NCBI GenBank assembly: GCA_050250575.1
Contig: JBFWOJ010000001.1
Coordinates: 310,001-374,000, forward strand
Length of the DNA: 64,000 nucleotides
From: SHVO01 sp050250575
Lineage (GTDB): Bacteria; Pseudomonadota; Alphaproteobacteria; Rhodospirillales; Rhodospirillaceae
Reading direction: 5' to 3'
Made by a program: the position numbers and the translations under genes. The notes beneath the pieces were generated by a model that searched no databases, had not been told where the DNA came from, and worked only from the letters and a program-made list of their open reading frames with translations. Shown piece by piece: positions 1 to 8,117 of the stretch (its first letter is position 1; the number at the start of each line of letters is the position of its first letter).

Positions 1-704
1 TCGGACACGCCCATCGCCAAGCCCACCGTCGCCCGTTCGCGTGTCTGGAGGACAAGATCCAGCGCAATATCGGGCGAGATCTTATGGTTGGAGAGGAGGT
101 GCGTGCGCAAATGTTCGGCCACGCGTGTGACCAGCCGCTCGGCGATCGTGATCGGCAGCGTATCGCGATGAACGAGCGGCTCTTGCACTTCTTCGCTATG
201 CCCGAACCTATCGACGACCTTGTGCAGCGTAGGCTCAGTCAGAGCCGCACCCGGATTGGCGAGCAGCTTGGCAACGACGGTTTCGGTGCCATTCTGAACG
301 ATGGCCTCGGACACGCGCGCGTCGACCTCCTTGCGTCCCGCGATGGCGTCGAGCCGCGCCGCCGATCCCTGACTGGCGATGATCTGCAGAAGGTCGTCGG
401 CGGTGAGAACTTCGGAGGCCGACAGGATCGGCAGCGCAACGGAGTCGACGTCCTTGGCGAGCGAGACGGCGACGTCATGCGGCAAGCGCGGGTTGGCACG
501 CAAGTTGGCCGAAAGGGCTTCGCGCACCCGGACTTCGGCATCGCGAACCATAATTCGAAAGATCTGCTCGGCGAGGGCCAGCTCCGCCGGCGCGAAATCT
601 GTGACGTTGAATTGTTGGGCGAGCTTGGCGGCGGTCCCCGCGCGCACGGCCGGCGACGGGTCCGACCTCAACCGCTTCACATCATCCATGGTTAGCCCGG
701 TCAT
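1..704 (-). CDS. DUF2336 domain protein (partial, C-terminus off the left edge)
   Basis: The minus-strand frame opens at ATG 704 (MTGLTMDDVKRLRSD) and stays open to the edge, giving about 234 residues. The sequence reads like DUF2336: a short DPSPAVRAGTAAKLAQQF segment, then Ala/Leu-rich HEAT-like helices with DLPHDVA-type motifs (here NPRLPHDVAVSLAKDVDSV), VSEAIVQNGTETVVAKLL and HRDTLPITIAERLV. DUF2336 proteins are alphaproteobacterial helical-repeat proteins of unproven function, sometimes found with signalling genes. A second in-frame ATG at 689 is possible. The upstream small frame ends in an ATGA overlap with this start, suggesting translational coupling. No catalytic motif is visible. 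Confidence 0.8.
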   Translation of the reverse strand, partial: MTGLTMDDVKRLRSDPSPAVRAGTAAKLAQQFNVTDFAPAELALAEQIFRIMVRDAEVRVREALSANLRANPRLPHDVAVSLAKDVDSVALPILSASEVLTADDLLQIIASQGSAARLDAIAGRKEVDARVSEAIVQNGTETVVAKLLANPGAALTEPTLHKVVDRFGHSEEVQEPLVHRDTLPITIAERLVTRVAEHLRTHLLSNHKISPDIALDLVLQTRERATVGLAMGVS

Positions 705-910
705 TTCGCAGCCCCGACGACGATCGCGCTCTTCCCCCGGCGGTTGACGCCATGTGCGGTGAATCGAGCGGACTTATGGTTTCGCAGCATAAACGCTCTG
801 ATCGTCCTGAAGTTGTGCGGGACCACCTCGTCCATCACTTTTACTACATCGGCGCGATGGATCGAGGCGCCTTCCGGAAGACGGGCACCCAAAGTCCCGG
901 ATTTATACAA
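701..910 (-). CDS. possible small basic protein coupled to the DUF2336 gene
   Basis: A 69-codon frame with a TTG start at 910, or a 44-codon version from ATG 835 (MDEVVPHNFRTIRAF). Its TGA overlaps the ATG of the DUF2336 gene as ATGA, a classic coupling arrangement and the main reason to believe it. The protein is basic and has no recognised domain. No convincing Shine-Dalgarno precedes the TTG, so the shorter start or a non-coding status both remain possible. Confidence 0.35.
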   Translation of the reverse strand: MYKSGTLGARLPEGASIHRADVVKVMDEVVPHNFRTIRAFMLRNHKSARFTAHGVNRRGKSAIVVGAAK

Positions 911-1096
911 CTAAAACGCGTCATCCGACAAGCAGCCCAGTGAACCTCGACCTCTTAAAAAGTACGAACGAATTAAGCCGCCGGTTGCAGGTTGGGGATA
1001 AGTTCGGCACGCGCGAGCGGCCCCAAAGGGGGTGCGCCGTCCCGCGGCAAATGCCATGGTTTCGAAACGCTCAGTTTGGTTTGGGGGACAGACAGG

Positions 1097-2356
1097 ATGC
1101 TGCGCCGGCTCGGAAACCCCATCGTCGTCTCGATGGTGGTGGGAATCCTCATGGGAGCGATTTGCCATAATCAGCTCGATCCCGCGACCGCGAAACAGGT
1201 CGCCGGCTATTTTTCCATCATCACCGACATCTTCATCCGCCTGATCCGGATGATCATCGGGCCTTTGGTGTTCTCGACGCTCGTCGTCGGCATTGCCCAC
1301 ATGGGTGATGCAACGACACTTGGACGCATCGGCATCCGTACGTTCGTCTGGTTCATCGGCGCTTCGCTGGTCTCCTTGTTTCTGGGGCTGATCTTCGTCA
1401 ACGTGCTCGCCCCGGGAGAAAACCTGGGTCTGGCCCTGCCCGAGGCCGCGGCCGCGACGGCGCCGCAAGCCACCTCGCTGAACCTGCGTGAGTTCATCAC
1501 CCATCTCGTGCCGCGCTCGTTCTTCGAAGCCATGGCCAACAACGAGATCCTGCAGATCGTCGTATTCTCGGCCTTCGTTGGAATCGCGGCGATGAATCAG
1601 GGCCATCACGGCAAAGTCGTGGCGGACCTCGCCAATAGCGTCGCCAATATCATGCTCCAGATCACCGCCTACGTGATGAAGGCCGCTCCGTTGGCCATCT
1701 TCGCGGCCCTGTCGTCGGTGGTGACGACGCAGGGGCTCGATATCCTTTCCGCGTACGGCCGATTCATGGGCGGCTTTTATCTTGCGCTCTTGGTCCTCTG
1801 GGCGATCCTTCTTGGCGCCGGCTTCCTGCTGGTGGGCCCGGCCATCGGCCGCCTCATCAGTGGCCTCAAGGAACCGATCCTGCTGGCGTTTTCCGCGGCT
1901 TCGTCCGAAGCCGCCTATCCGAAAACGCTCGATCAGTTGGAACGGTTCGGGGTTTCCAAGCGTGTCGCCTGCTTCGTCCTGCCTGTGGGCTATTCCTTCA
2001 ATCTCGACGGATCGATGATGTACTGCACCTTCGCGGTGATGTTCATCGCTCAAGCGTATAACATCGAGGTATCATGGGCGCAGCAGATCACCATGCTGCT
2101 GCTTCTGATGATCACCAGCAAGGGCATGGCCGGCGTTCCTCGGGCCTCCCTGGTCGTGATCGCCGCGACGCTCACGACCTTCAACCTCCCTGAAGCCGGC
2201 CTCCTTCTTATTCTCGGCGTCGATCAATTTCTGGACATGGGACGCAGCGCAACAAATGTCGTTGGCAATGCGGTCGCCACGACGGCCGTAGCCCGTTGGG
2301 AGAACGAATTGCAAACGGACGCGCAGGGCGATAAAGAGCAGGCGCAAACTTCATAG
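1097..2356 (+). CDS. dicarboxylate/amino acid:cation symporter (SDF/DAACS family)
   Basis: A 419-residue polytopic inner-membrane transporter of the GltP/DctA family, which moves dicarboxylates or acidic amino acids with Na+ or H+. Family signatures are visible: an N-terminal RLIRMIIGPLVFSTLVVGIA segment, the serine-rich AFSAASSEAAYPKTL re-entrant loop, the SFNLDGSMMY motif, and the C-terminal GVDQFLDMGRSATNVVGN stretch with the conserved Asp/Arg/Asn substrate and ion ligands. I chose ATG 1097 because a GGGGACAGACAGG stretch precedes it; the frame is open further upstream but that part looks non-transporter. apt follows 15 bp downstream. The substrate cannot be told from sequence. Confidence 0.9.
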   Translation: MLRRLGNPIVVSMVVGILMGAICHNQLDPATAKQVAGYFSIITDIFIRLIRMIIGPLVFSTLVVGIAHMGDATTLGRIGIRTFVWFIGASLVSLFLGLIFVNVLAPGENLGLALPEAAAATAPQATSLNLREFITHLVPRSFFEAMANNEILQIVVFSAFVGIAAMNQGHHGKVVADLANSVANIMLQITAYVMKAAPLAIFAALSSVVTTQGLDILSAYGRFMGGFYLALLVLWAILLGAGFLLVGPAIGRLISGLKEPILLAFSAASSEAAYPKTLDQLERFGVSKRVACFVLPVGYSFNLDGSMMYCTFAVMFIAQAYNIEVSWAQQITMLLLLMITSKGMAGVPRASLVVIAATLTTFNLPEAGLLLILGVDQFLDMGRSATNVVGNAVATTAVARWENELQTDAQGDKEQAQTS

Positions 2357-2371
2357 CTCTCCGCAGGCGCG

Positions 2372-2914
2372 ATGGATCTGAAACATTTCGTACGCCAGAT
2401 TCCCGACTTTCCCAAGCCGGGGATAAACTTCTTCGATATCTCGACTCTGATCCGCCATCCGCAGGCCTGGCGCACGGCGATCGACCGCATGGCGGCCCTC
2501 GTCGCGCCGTGGAAGCCCGAGATCCTGGCCGCCATCGATGCGCGCGGTTTCCTGGTCGCGGCGCCGCTGGCAATCGCGCTGGGATGCGGAACGATCATGA
2601 TCCGCAAATCCGGCAAGTTGCCGGGCAAGGTCAAGCAACACTCTTATGGCCTCGAGTACGGGACCGATACCATCGAAGTCCAGGCCGACGCGGTAACACC
2701 GGGGCAGCGCGTCGCCATCATCGACGACCTTTTGGCGACCGGGGGCACGGTGGCGGCCGCGGCGAAGCTGCTGCGTGAGTCGGGCGCCGACGTCGTCGGC
2801 GCGGCGTGCCTGATTGAACTCTCCTTCTTGAAAGCGCGGGCGAATCTCGAAATGCCCGTCGCGGCATTGCTCGTGTACGACGACGAAAAACCTAGTCCCG
2901 GGTCACCGGGCTGA
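2372..2914 (+). CDS. apt: adenine phosphoribosyltransferase
   Basis: A 180-residue cytosolic salvage enzyme converting adenine plus PRPP to AMP and pyrophosphate. The N-terminus has the apt-type IPDFPKPGINFFDISTLI, followed by AAIDARGFLVAAPLA and the PRPP-binding motif VAIIDDLLATGGT at residues 114-126. Length and motif order fit Apt. It begins 15 bp after the symporter stop and is probably co-transcribed. Its last 23 bp overlap, tail to tail, the 3' end of the Kef-type antiporter on the other strand, so the final residues (KPSPGSPG) are read antisense to a second gene. Confidence 0.95.
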   Translation: MDLKHFVRQIPDFPKPGINFFDISTLIRHPQAWRTAIDRMAALVAPWKPEILAAIDARGFLVAAPLAIALGCGTIMIRKSGKLPGKVKQHSYGLEYGTDTIEVQADAVTPGQRVAIIDDLLATGGTVAAAAKLLRESGADVVGAACLIELSFLKARANLEMPVAALLVYDDEKPSPGSPG

Positions 2915-4643
2915 AACTCTCGCCGCGGCGAAGGTCCCTGATCGTGTCGGCGATGACGTGCTCGGCCACACCCAAAATCCGCAATGAATACTCGGACATC
3001 ACGACGGCGAGCTCGTGTTCGCCCATGACGGCGAGGTCCACGCCCGCCCGCTTCAAGTAATCCAACTGATCGGCGCTGTGCGAACGGGCGATGACTTTCA
3101 GGTCCGGCCTAAGCTTGCGCGCGTGATTGAGAATGTTTCCGGCGGCGAACCCATCCGGAACCGTGATCACGAGAAGCGCGGCGGCCTCGATGTGTGCAGC
3201 TTGGAGCACGACTTGCGCGGCGGCATTTCCAAAGATGACGGAGCGGCCCTGCTGCCGCAGTTTGTCGGCGGTCGCCCGGTCGTATTCGATGATCACGAAG
3301 GGCTTTTCCTGCCGCAGAAGCTCGGCTCCGATGACGCTCCCGACCCGGCCATAACCGACGATAATGGTATGATCGCGCGGGGCATCGCCTGACGGTTCGT
3401 CGGGCAGCGCGAGATAGCGTTCGATGGCTTGCGAGAACCATCGCCAGCGATCAAGCGCTCGCTGCAGCGGCGAGATGAGCTGGAAGATCAGCGGATTGAG
3501 GGAAATCGAGACGAGCGCCGTTGAAAGGATCAAACTTTGAGCCTCGCGATCCATGATGCCAAGACTGGCGCCGAGGCTGGCGAGGACAAACGAGAACTCC
3601 CCGATCTGCGCAAGGCCTGCAGCAACCGTCAGGGCAGTGCGCACGGGGTACCGGAAAGCAAGGACGATGAGGAACGTCACGAGGAATTTTCCCGCAATGA
3701 CGATCAGGACCGCGGCCAGAACGAGAAACGGCTGGTCGAGCACTGTTCCGGGATCGACAAGCATGCCGACGGCGACGAAGAACAGCACCGCGAATGCGTC
3801 CTGGAACGGGATTGAATCGGCCGCCGCCTGGTAGCTGAGGTCGGACTCGTTGAGCACCATCCCGGCAAAAAAAGCACCGAGGGCAAAGGACACGCCAAAA
3901 AGCTCGGACGACCCGTAAGCTATGCCGAAGGCCAGCGCCAGCACTGCCAATGTGAACAACTCGCGCGACCCCCCGCGCGCGACATGGCCGAGAAGCCAGG
4001 GCGCGAAACGACGCCCGAGGAGTATGACGACGGCGCCGAACACAACGATTTTTCCGATGGCCAACGCCACGGTGGCGCCAAGCTGCCCCATGTCGGAGGC
4101 CTCGCCGCCGCGAAGGGCGCCGGCAACGGCCGGCAACAGAACCAGCGTCACGACCATGATCAGGTCCTCGACGATAAGCCACCCGACGGCGATACGTCCT
4201 TCGTGACTGTCCAATTGGTGTCGCGCTTCCAAGGCGCGAGTCATGACGACCGTGCTGGCGACGGAAAGGGAAATTCCGAAGACAAGGCTCGGCCCCGGAG
4301 CCCAATCCCATGACATATGGGCGATGGAAAATGCCCCGCCGGCCACGATCACCGTCTTGGTCACGGCGCCCAGAACGGCAATGCCGCGGATGGCGTGCAA
4401 GTCCTTGACGGAGAAATGCAGGCCGACCCCGAACATCAGGAGAATGATGCCGATCTCCGCGAATTGGGTAGCAAGCTCGAGTTCGCCCACGAACCCGGGC
4501 GTATACGGGCCCACGGCGATCCCCGCGAGCAGATAGCCGACGATGGGCGAGAGCTTGAGGCGTTGGGCGACGAATCCGAACGCGAAGGCCACCACGAACG
4601 CGAGCGCAACTGTCGTTATAAACGACGTCGCGTCGTGGCCCAT
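2892..4643 (-). CDS. Kef/YbaL-type monovalent cation:proton antiporter with RCK domain
   Basis: A 583-residue CPA2-family protein. Residues 1 to about 400 are a Na+/H+-exchanger membrane domain with many transmembrane helices (LSPIVGYLLAGIAVGP, FAEIGIILLMFGVGLHFS, GWLIVEDLIMVV). A TrkA-N/RCK Rossmann domain follows from about residue 420 (DHTIIVGYGRVGSVIGAEL), where NAD(H) or another ligand may gate transport. The order and size match E. coli YbaL and KefB-like antiporters. ATG 4643 is preceded by GGAAGGGGG; an upstream in-frame ATG at 4706 adds 21 unlikely residues. The ion (K+ or Na+) is not determinable from sequence. Confidence 0.88.
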   Translation of the reverse strand: MGHDATSFITTVALAFVVAFAFGFVAQRLKLSPIVGYLLAGIAVGPYTPGFVGELELATQFAEIGIILLMFGVGLHFSVKDLHAIRGIAVLGAVTKTVIVAGGAFSIAHMSWDWAPGPSLVFGISLSVASTVVMTRALEARHQLDSHEGRIAVGWLIVEDLIMVVTLVLLPAVAGALRGGEASDMGQLGATVALAIGKIVVFGAVVILLGRRFAPWLLGHVARGGSRELFTLAVLALAFGIAYGSSELFGVSFALGAFFAGMVLNESDLSYQAAADSIPFQDAFAVLFFVAVGMLVDPGTVLDQPFLVLAAVLIVIAGKFLVTFLIVLAFRYPVRTALTVAAGLAQIGEFSFVLASLGASLGIMDREAQSLILSTALVSISLNPLIFQLISPLQRALDRWRWFSQAIERYLALPDEPSGDAPRDHTIIVGYGRVGSVIGAELLRQEKPFVIIEYDRATADKLRQQGRSVIFGNAAAQVVLQAAHIEAAALLVITVPDGFAAGNILNHARKLRPDLKVIARSHSADQLDYLKRAGVDLAVMGEHELAVVMSEYSLRILGVAEHVIADTIRDLRRGESFSPVTRD

Positions 4644-4740
4644 GTACGCCCCCTTCCGGCGGCTTCGCGAATCGGATGAGTCCGACGCGACGAGCCATCG
4701 AGGCATAACTGATAGTCGGGGCCGGCGGCGGTGGCAACCG

Positions 4741-4782
4741 CCTCGCCGCTAGCGAAATATGCCTCGCCGCTAGCGAAATATG
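4741..4782. repeat. perfect 21-bp tandem duplication
   Basis: Two identical adjacent 21-bp units at 4741-4761 and 4762-4782, each beginning CCTCGCCGCTAG and ending GAAATATG, with a partial third CCTCC after. They lie in the 148-bp gap between the phoB 3' end and the start of the antiporter gene, so they are in the antiporter's upstream region. Each unit contains a small CGCTAGCG palindrome. Confidence 0.95.
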
Positions 4783-4791
4783 CCTCCACTC

Positions 4792-5484
4792 TTAAGCGAC
4801 GGCGTCGTCGAGCGAATAGCCCGCCGCCCGCACCGTACGAATGACGTCCGGTCCATCACCGGCGTTCAAGGCCTTGCGCAACCGGCGGATATGCACGTCG
4901 ACCGTGCGGGGTTCCACGTAGATGTCCGGCCCCCAGACTCCATTCAACAGCTCTTCGCGCGAGAATACGGTTCCCGGCCGCTCCATCAGGTACTGCAGGA
5001 GGCGAAATTCCGTCGGGCCGAGGTGGACGGCCTTCCCGGCGCGGGTCACACGGTGGGCGTCGAGGTCCAGAACGATGTCGCCGAAGGTAAGCTGGCCTTT
5101 GCTTTGGGAGGGCTTGGATCGCCGCAGGAGCGCACGCACCCGCGCGATCAGCTCCGGCATCGAGAACGGCTTGGTGAGGTAATCGTCGGCACCGACATTG
5201 AGGCCGCGAACCTTGTCGGACTCTTCCGTCCGCGCCGTGAGCATGATGATCGGCACGTGGCGGGTTTCGGACTTGCGGCGGAGCTGGCGACACACCTCGA
5301 TGCCAGACATGCGGGGCAGCATCCAGTCGAGAATCACCGCGTCCGGCGGCGTCTCGGCGGCAACGGTGATCGCCTCCTCGCCGTCGCTGGCCTCGGTGAC
5401 GTTGTAGCCCTCCTTCTCGAGGTTATAGCGCAGCATGGTGACGAGCGAGGCTTCATCCTCGACGATCAAAACTGTCGGTTTCAT
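4792..5484 (-). CDS. phoB: phosphate regulon response regulator PhoB
   Basis: A 230-residue OmpR/PhoB-family regulator. The N-terminal receiver domain has acidic residues D10/E11, phospho-acceptor D53 (VILDWMLP) and K105 (LTKPF). The C-terminal winged helix carries the EFRLLQYLMERPGTVFSREE and VDVHIRRLRKAL signatures of PhoB. Phosphorylated PhoB dimers bind Pho boxes and activate pst transcription. I used ATG 5484 (MKPTVLIVEDEAS); upstream sequence in this frame is antisense-type read-through into pstB. It follows pstB by 34 bp and ends the pst unit. No phoR or phoU is adjacent. Confidence 0.95.
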   Translation of the reverse strand: MKPTVLIVEDEASLVTMLRYNLEKEGYNVTEASDGEEAITVAAETPPDAVILDWMLPRMSGIEVCRQLRRKSETRHVPIIMLTARTEESDKVRGLNVGADDYLTKPFSMPELIARVRALLRRSKPSQSKGQLTFGDIVLDLDAHRVTRAGKAVHLGPTEFRLLQYLMERPGTVFSREELLNGVWGPDIYVEPRTVDVHIRRLRKALNAGDGPDVIRTVRAAGYSLDDAVA

Positions 5485-5518
5485 GAGTTTTCCCCGAAGC
5501 CCAGAATCGAGTGTTCGT

Positions 5519-6337
5519 TCAGCCGAAACGACCTGTGACATAGTCCTGTGTCTTTCCTGATTTGGGAGTTTGGAACACAACCTCGGTGTCGCCGTATTCG
5601 ACAAGGCGGCCCAAATACATGAAGGCGGTGTTGTCCGAGACTCGTGCCGCCTGCTGCATGTTGTGCGTAACGATGATGATCGAGTATTGACCCGTGAGTT
5701 CGTTGATGAGGTCCTCGATCTTCGCCGTGGCGATGGGATCGAGCGCCGAACAGGGTTCGTCCATGAGAAGCACTTCCGGATCCGCCGCGACGGCGCGCGC
5801 AATACACAGGCGCTGCTGCTGGCCGCCCGAAAGGCCGAGAGCGCTTTGATCGAGACGGTCCTTGACTTCATTCCACAGTGCGGCACTGCGGAGCGCGCGC
5901 TCGCACGTTTCTTCAAGCACGGCTTTGTCGCGCACTCCGTCCACCTTGAGCGGGTAGACGACATTCTGGAAGATCGACATCGGGAAGGGATTGGGTTTCT
6001 GGAACACCATGCCCATCCGCTTGCGGAGCGCGATCACATCGGCGTCCCGCGCATAGATGTTTTCCCCGTGAAGTCTGATCGCGCCGGCAATGGACATCCC
6101 GTCGACCAGGTCGTTCATGCGGTTGATGCAGCGCAAGAGCGTCGACTTGCCGCATCCCGACGGGCCAATGAGCGCCGTGACGAGACCTTTCTCGATCGGC
6201 ATGGTGACATGGTGGAGCGCTTGCGCCTGACCATACCACAAGCTCAGGTCCTCAATGCCGAGGACCTCTCCGGCGCCGCCACGCTTGACGTGGTAGACCG
6301 TATCTTCCCGGGCCGTTGTGGCGATATCCAGATTCAT
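5519..6337 (-). CDS. pstB: phosphate ABC transporter ATP-binding protein PstB
   Basis: A 272-residue ABC ATPase that powers phosphate import through PstC/PstA. Walker A GPSGCGKS is at residues 58-65, the signature LSGGQQQR at 169-176, Walker B VLLMDEP at 189-195 and the switch His in IVTHNMQQA near 225. The segment RKRMGMVFQKPNPFPMSIF is PstB-specific. It lies 19 bp after pstA and 34 bp before phoB. PhoU, which normally partners PstB, is not encoded next to it. Confidence 0.97.
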   Translation of the reverse strand: MNLDIATTAREDTVYHVKRGGAGEVLGIEDLSLWYGQAQALHHVTMPIEKGLVTALIGPSGCGKSTLLRCINRMNDLVDGMSIAGAIRLHGENIYARDADVIALRKRMGMVFQKPNPFPMSIFQNVVYPLKVDGVRDKAVLEETCERALRSAALWNEVKDRLDQSALGLSGGQQQRLCIARAVAADPEVLLMDEPCSALDPIATAKIEDLINELTGQYSIIIVTHNMQQAARVSDNTAFMYLGRLVEYGDTEVVFQTPKSGKTQDYVTGRFG

Positions 6338-6356
6338 CAGATGTCCGCACTCTTTC

Positions 6357-8117
6357 TTAGAATTGACTGCCCACGAATTTCCGCCTCAAACGATTGCGGA
6401 TGACGATTGCAACGACGTTCATCACAAACACGAGGCTGATCAGCAGCATGGTCGTCACGAAGACCATCGGCTTTCCTGCTTCCGCATTCCGCGACTGGAA
6501 GCCGACATCGAAGATATGGAACCCGAGATGCATGAAGCTGCGCTCGAGGTGAACGAAGGGAAAAATCCCGTCCACGGGCAGCTCCGGCGCCAGCTTGACG
6601 ACGCCGACAAGCATGAGCGGAGCCACTTCCCCGGCGCCCCGGGCCATGGCGAGAATGATGCCCGTCATGATGCCCGGCATCGCGCGCGGCAGAACGATGT
6701 TGCGGATGGTCTGCCACTTGGAGGCGCCGCAGGCGAGCGAGCCTTCGCGCATGGAACGGGGAACGGCCGCGAGCGCTTCCTCGGTCGCGACAATCACGAC
6801 CGGGACCGTAAGGAGCGCCAGAGTGAGTGACGCCCAAAGAAGGCCGCCCGTGCCGAAGGTGGGCGTCGGCAGCCGCTCCGGATAGAACAAGGCGTCGATC
6901 GAACCACCGACCGCGTAGGCGAAGAAACCAAGGCCGAAGACGCCGTACACGATAGATGGCACACCGGCGAGGTTATTGACGGAAATACGCACGATCGAAA
7001 CCAGGCGCCCCTGCTTGGCATATTCTCGAAGATAGAGCGCCGTGATGATCCCGAACGGCGCAACCAGAACCACCATCAGAAGGGTCATCGCGGCCGTGCC
7101 GAAGATCGCCGGCAATACGCCACCCTCGGTGTTTGCTTCACGCGGCTCGTCGCCAAGAAACTCCGCCCACCGCGAGAAATAGACCCCCGCCTTCTCAGCA
7201 AAGGACAGGTTGTTGGCCGCATAGAAGCGCACCAACGCCGCCATCTGTTCAGTCTTCTCCTCACCGCTGATGGCGGTGAAGGTGACGGTGTTGGCCGCGT
7301 TCAGACGGCGCAATTCGTCCACCTGCGCCACAAGCTTGTCATAGGCGGACCTTAGCTGGACCGAGGCGGCTTCCAAGCGTTGCTGCGCGTCCCGATATTC
7401 CGCGCTATCGCGTCCGGATGCGAGCTCGATCGCGCGAAGCTCCAAGCGTCCTTCTTCCAAGGAACGGTTGATCGCTCCGATCTCGTGCTGTTCCAGCCTT
7501 GTCGCCGCTTCCCATCGGTCACGAGAGGCGCGGTAGGCTTGCGTAAAGGCCGGATCGTGCAAGGAAGAGATCTGGCGCTCAACGCCGTCGATGGTGACGG
7601 TCTTGATCGTTCCGATGAACGGGCCCCATTCCAAACGCTCGACAAACAGGAGAGAGGCAGGACGCTCGCGCTTCGCGACGCTGAATTCCGGTATCCAGCG
7701 GAAGTCCTCGCCGTAAATGTCGAAGTTGCCGACGCGGTAGAGCGTGCGGGATGCGAAACCGTCCGCAGCGGCGATGCGCTCCTTCCACTCGGCCGGCAGG
7801 CCTTCCAGCACTTCGGGCGGGGGCCTGTAGACTTCCTCACGGAACGGTTCGCCGGCCGTAACGCTGCCGTCGGTCTGCGTCACGACATCCAACCGCTTCG
7901 GAACAAACGTAACGATACCGTTCCACGCCACCAGCGCCAAGAAACCGACGATCATCGCGATGCCGAGGGCGAGCGCCCCGCCGAGAACCCACAACGCCGG
8001 TTCGCCGCGGGCGCGCATGTCGGTGCGCCGCGGCGTCGCATCCGCGGCGTCAGGCGCTTTGACGCGGTCCGGACTCAATTGGGTGATCACGCCCATCGTC
8101 GCGTCCTCAATGCTCAC
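6357..8117 (-). CDS. pstA: phosphate ABC transporter permease PstA, enlarged
   Basis: A 586-residue permease, about twice the length of E. coli PstA. After a transmembrane segment near residues 42-68 comes a roughly 270-residue non-membrane region, part of which (about 195-285) is heptad-like and charged and so probably coiled coil. The usual permease half follows from about residue 340 (GTAAMTLLMVVLVAPFGIITALYL, ISVNNLAGVPSIVYGVFGLG, and the EAA-type EALAAVPRSMREGSLACGAS). The GTG start at 8117 overlaps the pstC stop as GTGA, so translation is coupled; ATG 8096 is an alternative. Enlarged PstA proteins are known in several proteobacteria; the role of the extra region is unknown. Confidence 0.92.
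   Translation of the reverse strand: MSIEDATMGVITQLSPDRVKAPDAADATPRRTDMRARGEPALWVLGGALALGIAMIVGFLALVAWNGIVTFVPKRLDVVTQTDGSVTAGEPFREEVYRPPPEVLEGLPAEWKERIAAADGFASRTLYRVGNFDIYGEDFRWIPEFSVAKRERPASLLFVERLEWGPFIGTIKTVTIDGVERQISSLHDPAFTQAYRASRDRWEAATRLEQHEIGAINRSLEEGRLELRAIELASGRDSAEYRDAQQRLEAASVQLRSAYDKLVAQVDELRRLNAANTVTFTAISGEEKTEQMAALVRFYAANNLSFAEKAGVYFSRWAEFLGDEPREANTEGGVLPAIFGTAAMTLLMVVLVAPFGIITALYLREYAKQGRLVSIVRISVNNLAGVPSIVYGVFGLGFFAYAVGGSIDALFYPERLPTPTFGTGGLLWASLTLALLTVPVVIVATEEALAAVPRSMREGSLACGASKWQTIRNIVLPRAMPGIMTGIILAMARGAGEVAPLMLVGVVKLAPELPVDGIFPFVHLERSFMHLGFHIFDVGFQSRNAEAGKPMVFVTTMLLISLVFVMNVVAIVIRNRLRRKFVGSQF

Noticed and set aside
911..2053. Long minus-strand frame antisense to the symporter
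   Set aside because: Its composition is Arg/Asp/His-rich mirror-frame sequence, while the plus strand encodes a clear membrane transporter.
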